DNA from: Mesorhizobium loti
GTDB lineage: Bacteria; Pseudomonadota; Alphaproteobacteria; Rhizobiales; Rhizobiaceae
Direction of reading: 5' to 3'
Length of the DNA: 64,000 bases
NCBI RefSeq assembly: GCF_001510895.1
Contig: NZ_LPWA01000099.1
Coordinates: forward strand, 1-64,000
Shown here: positions 17,622 to 25,324 of the stretch, one piece after another
How positions within the stretch are numbered: position 1 is the first letter of the stretch
How the letters are laid out: each line of letters begins with the position of its first letter
Notes under the pieces: model-generated
The model's database searches: none
What the model was told of the DNA's origin: nothing
Seen by the model: the letters and a program-made list of their open reading frames with translations, nothing else
Made by a program: the position numbers and the translations under genes

Positions 17622-17885
17622 TTAGCGGCCCCAGATGCCCTGGCCGGATTCCGGCTGGACCTGTTCGGGCGTCAGCCTGAACTCACGTGTGAACTCGCGG
17701 CGGTGCTCGACCGGCCTGCGGATCGAACCCGTGGGAGTGCGGTCGATGTTGTCGCCGGACTGGGCCACTGTCGACTGGTTGACAGTCGGCTGGTTGACAT
17801 TGTCGGAACCATAATGGTCGCTGCCGGCAAAGGCGCTGCCCGTGGCAACGAGAAGGGCCGCGGCGGTAAGAGCAATCTTGTTCAT
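17622..17885 (-). CDS. DUF680 exported small protein, copy 4
   Basis: 87 residues from the Met at 17885. Signal peptide MNKIALTAAALLVATGSAFA, core GSDHYGSDNVNQPTVNQSTV, a longer basic middle (RRPVEHRREFTREFRL) and the C-terminal GQGIWGR. It is the first gene of the array and has the longest upstream region. Function unknown. Confidence 0.85.
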   Translation of the reverse strand: MNKIALTAAALLVATGSAFAGSDHYGSDNVNQPTVNQSTVAQSGDNIDRTPTGSIRRPVEHRREFTREFRLTPEQVQPESGQGIWGR

Positions 17886-18364
17886 TCTAGATACTCCGGA
17901 TTTCAAAACTCGTGTCCGTCTAGTGGCGTGCCTTAATGGAAATTCGCGTCGCTCGGACTACCCGGAGATGGGTCGGTCCTATTGCCATTTCCAATCACGA
18001 AAATGTGCAAATCGAACCATGTGGTTCGACCTTGAAATCACGCGAACGGCGCGGTTGCCACATTCTTATGATTAAATATCAATAGCTTATCGTCGCGACT
18101 GCGAAACATGTGCCCTCGGAGCGGCTCGCGGCCGTTCACTCAGGCTACACGATCCGTCAACATAATTTGAACCGAACCGTTCGGTTTGATTTCCTGGTAG
18201 AGCAAATTTGGGCTCGAGCCTGTCGCCGGCGCGGGTGTTAGCCGGCGTTTGCCTTGCCGGCGGATCGATATTATCGATTGTCTTCAAGCATCCGTCGGAC
18301 CGTCGGCCTACCTTGCAAAGCGCCGTCGCCAGCGGACAAGGGCATTCCTGAATAGCGATCAACG
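17886..18364. other. Divergent intergenic region, DUF680 array / two-component system
   Basis: 479 bases without a coding frame I trust. It must carry the promoters of DUF680 copy 4 (minus) and of the response regulator (plus). A perfect 17-base palindrome AACCGAACCGTTCGGTT lies at 18170-18186, about 180 bases before the regulator gene. Confidence 0.55.
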
Positions 18365-19032
18365 ATGCGGCTTCTGCTTGTCGAAGACAATCGCGAACTG
18401 GCCGATTGGCTGAGCAAGACGCTGCGCCAGGCGAGCTATGTCGTCGACGTCGTCCATGACGGCGAGGACGTCGAGCATGCGCTGGCCGCCGGCGATCATG
18501 CGCTCATCGTCCTCGACCTCGCCTTGCCGCGCATGGGCGGCATGGAGGTGCTGAAGCGGCTGAGGGCGCGCGGCAATCCCGTGCCGGTGATCGTGCTCAC
18601 CGCAAACGCCAGCCTCGACGGCCGGGTCAAGGGCCTCAACGAAGGCGCCGACGACTATCTGGCAAAACCCTTCCAGATCGAGGAGCTGGAAGCACGCATC
18701 CGCGTGCAGCTGCGTCGCGCCAACGACCGGACCGCGCCGGTCATTTCCTGCGGCGACCTCGTCTTCGACACCAACACCAGGCTGTTCTCGCTCGGCGGCG
18801 AGACGCTGTCGCTGACGCCGCGCGAGCATGCGGTGCTGGAGCAACTGGTGGTCAAGGCCGGGCGGACGGTGAGCAAGGCGGCGCTGTCGGCGGCGATCTA
18901 CGATTTCGACACCGACGCGACCCCAGCGCCATCGAGATCTACGTGCATCGCCTGCGCAAGAAGCTGGAAGGCTCGCGCGTGCAGATCGCCACCTTGCGCG
19001 GCCTCGGCTATCTGCTTCGCCATGAAGACTAG
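18365..19032 (+). CDS. OmpR/TctD-type response regulator, frameshifted as read
   Basis: About 222 residues. The receiver domain has acidic E7/D8, phospho-acceptor D51 (IVLDLALPRMGG) and K101 (LAKPFQ). A winged-helix output domain follows (LSLTPREHAVLEQLVVKAGRTVSKAAL). The frame breaks near 18919: DFDTDA should be followed by DPSAIEIYVHRLRKKLEGS, which is found one frame over and runs to RGLGYLLRHED and the stop at 19032. One missing G explains this. It pairs with the sensor kinase immediately downstream and resembles TctD/QseB. Confidence 0.9.
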
Positions 19033-19110
19033 GGGCCATGAAGACTAGGGGCCATGAAGACTAGGGCCATGAAGACTAGGGCCATGAAGATAGGCGCCAT
19101 GAAGCTTAGC
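19021..19110 (+). repeat. Short tandem repeat (15/16-bp unit) across the regulator/kinase junction
   Basis: Six head-to-tail copies of CATGAAGACTAGGGGC-like units start at 19021, 19037, 19053, 19068, 19083 and 19098, with periods 16, 16, 15, 15 and 15. Each unit carries a start codon preceded by AGGG or AGGCG. The first unit encodes the regulator's last codons; the last four encode (MKTRA/MKIGA/MKLSS) at the kinase N-terminus. Confidence 0.9.
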
Positions 19111-20457
19111 AGCCTCCGCCTGCAATTGCTGGCCTGGGTGGTGCTGCCGCTGGCCGCGCTGGTGACCGTCAATTTGTGGACCAGCCAGCGCAACGCGCTG
19201 GCTACCGCCGACCTGGTCACGGACAGGATGCTGCTGGGTTCGGCACGGGCCATCGCGGAGCAGGTCACCATGACCGACGGCGTGCTCAGCGCCACGATAC
19301 CGCCGGCGGCGATCGAAATGTTCGATACTGGCGACCGCGACAGCGTCTACTACCAAGTCAGGACTGCCGAGGGGCGACTGCTGACCGGCTATCCCGATCT
19401 ACCGGAGGCATCCAAGCCGCCCAACACCGAGGCGACCTATCGCGGCCGCCAGCTGCGACTGCTGACCTTCGGCCAAGCGGTGGTCGGCGCCGGCGAAGAC
19501 TCGCCGATAACCGTTATCGTTGGCGTCACGCTGGCCGGGCATGACGCGATGGAGCGGCGACTCTGGTTTGCCGCCTTCGCCCAGCAGCTGGCGCTGGTGG
19601 CGATTGCGGGCTTGTTCGTGCTGCTTGGCCTGCACCGAGGCCTGGCGCCGTTGATCCGGCTGCGCGACGCGGTGCGTTCGCCGGACCGCAGCGACCTCGA
19701 TCCGGTCGAGGTGCCTGGCGCGCAAAGCGAGATACGGCCCCTGATCGATGCGCTCAACGCCTATATGGCGCGTGTGCGGGCACAGATGGCCGCGCAGCGC
19801 CGCTTCATAGCCAATGCCGCGCACCAGTTGCGCACGCCGCTGGCGCTGCTGTCGACACAGGCGAGCTATGCACTGCGGGAGACTGTCCCCGATGCCCGCC
19901 ACGAAGCACTTGTGGCGCTGCAGGGAAGTTCCGGCCGCCTGGCGCGCCTGGCCGAACAGTTGCTCACCCTGTCGCGCGCCGAGCCGGGCAGCCGGCGGCC
20001 ACGCGCAGACCGCATCGACCTCACCGAAGCCGCCCGCCAGGTGCTGGAAACGCACGCGCCGACGGCAGTCAGTCGCAACATCGACCTCGGGCTCGAGGAA
20101 ACCGGCCCCGTGCCAGTCATCGGCGACGGCACGATGCTGCGCGAGATGATCGTCAACCTCGTCGACAATGCGCTGCGCTACTCCGCGCCTGGCGGCAGCG
20201 TCACGGTGCAGCTGGCAGCCATCGACGGCGAGGCGCGGCTCACGGTCACCGATACCGGCCCCGGCATTCCGGTAGGGGAGCGAGAGCATGTTTTCGAGCG
20301 TTTCTACCGCATTGCTGGAACGACCGAGGAAGGCAGCGGGCTCGGCTTGGCAATCGTGCGCGAAGTTGTCGAAAATGCCGGCGGCCGCGTCATCCTTGGA
20401 GATGGCGCGGCCGGCGGGCTGATCGTCGAGGTGCGGCTGCTGCTGGCGGATAGCTAA
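19054..20457 (+). CDS. TctE-like sensor histidine kinase
   Basis: 467 residues if started in the tandem repeat. A membrane helix (LQLLAWVVLPLAALVTVNLW) is followed by a periplasmic 2CSK_N-type sensor region and a second helix near 175-195 (LALVAIAGLFVLLGL). Then come HAMP-like sequence, the H-box NAAHQLRTPLALL (H257), N-box (NLVDNALRY), and G boxes (DTGPGI, GSGLGLAI). Real translation may begin at 19054, 19069, 19084 or 19099, all in frame. TctE kinases regulate tricarboxylate uptake, but no tct transport genes are adjacent, so the signal is unknown. Confidence 0.9.
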   Translation: MKTRAMKTRAMKIGAMKLSSLRLQLLAWVVLPLAALVTVNLWTSQRNALATADLVTDRMLLGSARAIAEQVTMTDGVLSATIPPAAIEMFDTGDRDSVYYQVRTAEGRLLTGYPDLPEASKPPNTEATYRGRQLRLLTFGQAVVGAGEDSPITVIVGVTLAGHDAMERRLWFAAFAQQLALVAIAGLFVLLGLHRGLAPLIRLRDAVRSPDRSDLDPVEVPGAQSEIRPLIDALNAYMARVRAQMAAQRRFIANAAHQLRTPLALLSTQASYALRETVPDARHEALVALQGSSGRLARLAEQLLTLSRAEPGSRRPRADRIDLTEAARQVLETHAPTAVSRNIDLGLEETGPVPVIGDGTMLREMIVNLVDNALRYSAPGGSVTVQLAAIDGEARLTVTDTGPGIPVGEREHVFERFYRIAGTTEEGSGLGLAIVREVVENAGGRVILGDGAAGGLIVEVRLLLADS

Positions 20458-20473
20458 GGCGCCTTGCGGATGC

Positions 20474-21352
20474 TCACTGCGTCTCGTGCAGCGGCTGCGG
20501 CCGCCATTTCGCCAACCGGTTCTCGACCAGCGTCATCAGGTATTCGGCGCCTAACGCCACCACCATGACGATGACGATCGCGGCATACATGCCGGCCGCG
20601 TCGAAGGAGCCCTTGGCGATGTTGATCAATAGGCCGATGCCGAAGCGCGAGCCGACGAACTCGCCGACGATGGCGCCAATGATGGCGAAGCCGAAGCTGA
20701 CATGCAGGCTGGCGAAGATCCAGCTCATCGCCGACGGCACGATCACCGAGCGCGTAAGCTGCCAGTCGGAGGCACCGAGAATACGGGCATTGGCGATCAT
20801 CGCGCGGTCGGCCTCGCGCACGCCCTGGAAGGCGTTGTGGAAGACGACGAAGAACACCATGACGAAGGCCAGCGCCACCTTGGAGGCGAGCCCTAGGCCG
20901 AGGATCATGATGAAGATCGGCGCCAGCACCACGCGTGGGATCGAATTGATCAATTTGATGTAGATGGAGAAGATGTCGGCGGCCATGCGATTACGGCCGA
21001 GCGCGACGCCGATGATGATGCCGGCCACCGAACCGGTGACGAAGCCCAGCACCGATTCCTCCATGGTGACATAGAGGTGGTACCAGAGCGGGCCTTCCGA
21101 GGTCCCTTCCGTCATCCACTCATAAAGCCGCCCGGCGATCGTGCTCGGCATGGCGTAGAAGAAGGGATCGATCCAGCCCATGTGGCCGGCGAGCTCCCAA
21201 GAGCCGAGGAAGGCGATCAGGATACCGAGCCGCCAGAACAGCACGGTGCGGCGGCGGTTCACGGCGGCCTTGGCGGCGGCGGCCTCGATCTCGGCGTCCG
21301 ACGTGCCCGGCCTGAAGTTTGCGGTGGAGATGTTGATGGTGGCATCAGTCAT
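20474..21352 (-). CDS. ABC transporter permease (SsuC/TauC type)
   Basis: 292 residues with about six membrane helices and the inner-membrane EAA-like loop GVREADRAMIANARILGASDWQL near 190-212, which docks the ATPase. It belongs to the BPD_transp_1 group used by nitrate/sulfonate/taurine/thiamine-precursor importers. It is the last gene of the binding protein-ATPase-permease set and starts 11 bases after the ATPase stop. Confidence 0.9.
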   Translation of the reverse strand: MTDATINISTANFRPGTSDAEIEAAAAKAAVNRRRTVLFWRLGILIAFLGSWELAGHMGWIDPFFYAMPSTIAGRLYEWMTEGTSEGPLWYHLYVTMEESVLGFVTGSVAGIIIGVALGRNRMAADIFSIYIKLINSIPRVVLAPIFIMILGLGLASKVALAFVMVFFVVFHNAFQGVREADRAMIANARILGASDWQLTRSVIVPSAMSWIFASLHVSFGFAIIGAIVGEFVGSRFGIGLLINIAKGSFDAAGMYAAIVIVMVVALGAEYLMTLVENRLAKWRPQPLHETQ

Positions 21353-21363
21353 TTCAGTCTCCC

Positions 21364-22173
21364 TCATGCCGCCGCGCGGGCGTAGCTGGTCTCAACCTCT
21401 TCCTTGAGGTCGGCCCAGATGGTGCGCGAATAATCGATGAAGCTCTGGTCGTAGCGGATGTCGGCGACGACACGCGGGCGCGGCAGGTCTATCGTATAGA
21501 CGGACTTCACCGTCGCCGGCCCGGCCGTCAGCACGTAGACCTTGTCGGCCAGCGCGATCGCTTCCTCGAGATCGTGGGTGACGAAGACCACCGACGCCTT
21601 GGCGTCGGACCACAGCCGCAGCAGCTCCTCATGCATGAGCACGCGCGTCTGCACGTCGAGCGCCGAGAACGGCTCGTCCATCAACAGGACCTCGGGGCCG
21701 TTGATGAAGGTCTGGGCGAGCGCCACGCGCTTGCGCATGCCGCCGGAAAGCTGGTGCGGGTAATGCTGCTCGAAGCGCGCCAGGCCAACGCGCGCCAGCC
21801 AGTCGCGGGCGGAGGCCTGCGCTTCTGTCTTGGGCTTGCCACGAAACAGCGGCCCGGCCATGACGTTCTCGATCACCGTCCGCCAGGGAAACAGCGCATC
21901 TGTCTGGAACACGAAGCCGATGCGCGGATCGATGCCCTTGACCGGCGCGCCCATGACGCGGACCTCCCCGGCGCTCGGGCTGGCGAGCCCGGTGACGAGG
22001 TTGAGCGTCGTCGACTTGCCGCAGCCGGTCGGGCCGACGACGGCGACGAACTCGCCGCGCTCGACCGTCATGGTGAAATCACGGATCGCGGTCAGCGACT
22101 TGCCGGTGGGGGAAAGGAAGCGGCGGCTGACATTGATCAGCTCGATCGCCGGAGCGGTCTTTTCAACAGCCAT
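21364..22173 (-). CDS. ABC transporter ATP-binding protein (SsuB/TauB type)
   Basis: 269 residues. Walker A GPTGCGKST at 47-55, Q-loop FQTDALFPWRT, signature LSGGMRKRVALAQ, Walker B VLLMDEPFSALD and the H-loop FVTHDLEEAIALAD are all intact. It energises import by the permease at 20474 and the binding protein at 22277. The substrate cannot be told from the ATPase; sulfonates, taurine, nitrate or pyrimidine precursors are possible. Confidence 0.92.
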   Translation of the reverse strand: MAVEKTAPAIELINVSRRFLSPTGKSLTAIRDFTMTVERGEFVAVVGPTGCGKSTTLNLVTGLASPSAGEVRVMGAPVKGIDPRIGFVFQTDALFPWRTVIENVMAGPLFRGKPKTEAQASARDWLARVGLARFEQHYPHQLSGGMRKRVALAQTFINGPEVLLMDEPFSALDVQTRVLMHEELLRLWSDAKASVVFVTHDLEEAIALADKVYVLTAGPATVKSVYTIDLPRPRVVADIRYDQSFIDYSRTIWADLKEEVETSYARAAA

Positions 22174-22276
22174 AGTTGAGCAAACTCCAATAGCGGGCGA
22201 CCGCCGTGCGGGGATCGCCGGACGTGGAACAGGACAGGGCGGCGGCGCGGGCCGGAACCTCGCGCCGCCTGATCCG

Positions 22277-23289
22277 CTATTTCACGTTCGTCACGAATTC
22301 CGTGGTGTAGGTCTTGGACAGATCGATCTGCTTGCCCTGCAGTTCCTTCTTGAAGGCCGAGAGCACCGCCAGCACCGTTTCCGGTCCGCCCTGCGGCATG
22401 ACGCCATCGGGGGTGAACATCGCCTTGCCGGCGTCGAGCGCCTTCACGTAGCCTTCCTTGTCGCCGACATAATAGTCTTTCGGCATCTTTTCGGCGATCT
22501 CGGCGCCGCTATGGGTGCTGATGAACTTCAGCGTCTTGACGAAGGCGTTGGCGAGCTTCTGAACCGTTTCCTTGTGGGCATCGACCCATTCGGTTTGCAT
22601 GTAGAGCGAGGCGGCCGGATAGGTGCCGCCGAGCGCTGCCTTCGTGCCTTCCACGGTGCGCATGTCGACGAGAACCGATGCCTCACCGGTCTTGAGCAGC
22701 CGCGTGATTGTCGGCTCGGTCGTCATGCCGGCCTGGATCTTGTCCTGCTGCATGGCGGCGATGAAGGTGTTACCGGCACCGACCGGAACCGAGGTGAATT
22801 CGCCGAGCTTTAGGCCGTTCTTCACCGCGAGGTACTCAGTCAGGAAGTTGGTCGAAGAACCGAGGCCGGTGACGCCGAGGCTCATGCCCTTGAAATCGGC
22901 GGGCGACTTGATTTCAGGATGTTTCGCCGAGACCAGTTCGACCTCGCCGGGCGCCTGGCTGAACTGGACAACAGATTCGACGAACTTGCCCTTGGCCTGC
23001 AGGTCGATGCTGTGGTCGTAGAAGCCGACCACGCCCTGAACCGCGCCCGCCAGCATCTCGTTCTCGGCGTCGACGCCCGCAGGCTCGTTGAGCAGCTCGA
23101 CGTCCAGGCCTTCGTCCTTGAAATAGCCCAGCGCCTCCGCGAGCTTGGCGGGCAGGTAGATCTGTTTTTCGGTACGCCGCCACTGATCGAGATCTTGTCG
23201 GCGGCCGATGCCGTTGTTGCACCAGCGGCAACCGTGGCAAGCGTCAGCAGCGCAGAACGCAGGGCGCACTTAGAGATGAAACCGGTCAC
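22277..23289 (-). CDS. ABC transporter substrate-binding protein (NMT1/SsuA-like), frameshifted as read
   Basis: About 337 residues. GTG at 23289 has GGAGGAAG just upstream and opens a signal peptide (ALRSALLTLATVAAGATTASA). The frame changes near 23185, after DKISIS; the mature NMT1-like body (KQIYLPAKLAEALGYFKDEGLDVELL..., LGVTGLGSSTNFLTEYLAVKNG) continues in the next frame to 22277. One missing base accounts for it. The fold binds small anionic or pyrimidine-like ligands in the periplasm. No THI-element riboswitch was seen upstream, which is weak evidence against a thiamine-precursor role. Confidence 0.87.
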
Positions 23290-23466
23290 GTAACTTCCTC
23301 CACCTGGGCGGCGCGCCCTCCAGGCTGCGCCGCATTTCCTCCTTGCCGGCCGCTCGGACCGGTTACGTGGCGAACGCCACAAAACTGTCATGGCATGGCC
23401 AAGCTTTCAGCTGGCTTTCAGCCGTTTTAGCGACCGTTGAAATGGAATCGACCGGGATTTTGCCAA

Positions 23467-24244
23467 TCACGAAGCTGCGAAGCCAAGCACATCGCGCATG
23501 TCGTATTCGCCAGGCGGCCGCCCGGCGACCCAGAGCGCGGCCGCAATGGCGCCACGCGCGAACATCGAGCGGTCGCCGGCGAGATGCGAAAGCGTGAGCC
23601 TCTCGCCTTCGGTGAGGAAGCTCACGCTGTGCTCACCGACAATGCTGCCGCCGCGCAGCACGGCGAAGCCGATCTCGCCCTGCGGGCGCGGGCCGATGAT
23701 GCCGTCGCGGGCGCGCTTTGCCACAAGGTTCAGTTCGACACGGCGCCCACGCGCGGCCGCCTCCCCCAGCATCAGCGCCGTGCCAGACGGCGCATCGACC
23801 TTGAAGCGGTGATGCGCTTCGAAAATCTCGATGTCGCAGTCGTCTCCGCCGAGCGCCCGCGCCGCCCGCTCGACCAGGCCGATCAGCATGTTGAGCCCCA
23901 GCGAATAGCTGCCGGAGCGCACGATGGCGATTTTCGTGGCGGCCCTGACGATCGTCTCCAGTTCCGTGGCACCGAAGCCGGTAGAGCCGATGACCAGCGC
24001 CGGGCCGCCGCGCGCCGCGCAAGCATTTGCCAGTTCGGCGGAAGCCGCAGGCGTGGTGAAGTCGATCACCACATCGGCAAAGCACCAGCGCCTCGTCGCG
24101 CTCGACTAGCCCCCCGCCCGCGCTGCCCGGGCGGTGGAAGCGGGCGACGAGTTCCAGCCGCGGATCGGCCGCGATCGCTCCCGCCATCTGCCGGCCCATG
24201 CGGCCCAGCGCGCCGGCGATGGCTATCCTGAGCGGCTGGGGCAT
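23467..24244 (-). CDS. dapB: Dihydrodipicolinate reductase DapB, frameshifted as read
   Basis: The lysine/diaminopimelate pathway enzyme that reduces dihydrodipicolinate with NAD(P)H. The N-terminal Rossmann motif [19 protein letters not shown] is read from 24244. [40 protein letters not shown] and the catalytic [22 protein letters not shown] follow in a second frame from about 24085. The total length leaves one base over, so one net insertion or two deletions lie between. DapB is needed for peptidoglycan, so a true loss is unlikely. The C-terminus ends at 23467. Confidence 0.93.
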
Positions 24245-24305
24245 GGCTAATCCTGTTGAAGGCGAATCCGAACAAAGCTCTAGCACGCCGCCTTGCCAAA
24301 TTGAT

Positions 24306-25115
24306 TCAGCCGGGTGTCGCGCCGTTGGTCTTCAGCATCATGCCTGCGATCTCCTTGACCAGCTTGGCGGCGACGAGCGCGGTGACGTTGGAGAGGTCCT
24401 GGCGCGGATTGTATTCGACGACGTCGGCGGCGACGATTGGCTGATCGATCGACTGGATCAAGCCGATCACCTGACGGGTTGTGAAGCCGCCCGGTTCACG
24501 GTGAGAAATGCCGGGCGCGAAAGCCGGATCGAGCGCGTCGATATCCATCGAGATATAGACGGGCGTCTTGAGGTCGAGCCGCAGCCCTTCCTTGAAATGC
24601 CGCATCTCCACCACCTCGACACCGAAGCGCTTGAACTGGTCGCGGTGGTGGTCGTTGACGGTACGCAGGCCGACCTGGATCAGCCGGTCGGCCAGTCGCT
24701 CCTCCATGATGCGCGCGAAGGGCGAGGTGTGCGAGCGCGGATTGTCGCCGTAGGAATGATAGATGTCCGGATGTGCGTCGATATGGACGATGGTCAGGCT
24801 GGGGTGACGCCGGCGAACGCCGCGCAGCACCGGCCAGGAAATGGCATGGTCGCCGCCGAGCGAGATCAGCGGATGGCCGGCATCGAGCGCGCGGCCGACC
24901 TCGCTCTCGATCCGCTCCCACGGATCGCCGGCTTGGGTGAAATCGATGTCGCCGTAATCGACGAAGCGGTCAGTCAGATCGAAACCGGTTTCCGACCATG
25001 AGGTGTAGGCGTCGCTGGCAAGCTCGCGCCGGATCACCGGCGGCGCCTCGGCGGGACCCTGGAGATAGGACGAGTTCTCGTCATGCGGAATGCCCAGAAG
25101 CGAGACCTTGGCCAC
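24306..25115 (-). CDS. Arginase/agmatinase-family ureohydrolase
   Basis: 269 residues. All manganese-ligand motifs are present: [15 protein letters not shown], and [14 protein letters not shown], with DVVEYNP near the end. Family members hydrolyse agmatine, arginine, guanidinobutyrate or formimidoylglutamate; the SpeB-like layout favours agmatinase or a relative, but the substrate cannot be fixed. GTG 25115 is preferred over upstream starts because GGGAGG lies about 6 bases before it and homology begins at [10 protein letters not shown]. Confidence 0.87.
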   Translation of the reverse strand: MAKVSLLGIPHDENSSYLQGPAEAPPVIRRELASDAYTSWSETGFDLTDRFVDYGDIDFTQAGDPWERIESEVGRALDAGHPLISLGGDHAISWPVLRGVRRRHPSLTIVHIDAHPDIYHSYGDNPRSHTSPFARIMEERLADRLIQVGLRTVNDHHRDQFKRFGVEVVEMRHFKEGLRLDLKTPVYISMDIDALDPAFAPGISHREPGGFTTRQVIGLIQSIDQPIVAADVVEYNPRQDLSNVTALVAAKLVKEIAGMMLKTNGATPG

Positions 25116-25324
25116 GACATCCTCCCACGTCACTGGAGACAGGGTGCCTCTATAGCCGCCAGAGCTGGCGGGTGCGACCGGCGGCGCTTGGGCCAGATCG
25201 CAAAGCCGTGGGCAGAGCCGGTGAATGTGAAGCGCCACACTCATCATCACCCGTGCGATGTGCTACTTTAGCGTGAGTGTCCGGCGGCTCGGTGACGCCT
25301 GGACCGGGTCCGAGGGGGACGCCC

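Noticed and set aside
23290..23466. A TPP riboswitch upstream of the ABC binding-protein gene
   Set aside because: No CTGAGA...ACCTGA-type core is visible on the minus strand. Only a small GTGGCG/CGCCAC palindrome at 23366-23379 was seen.
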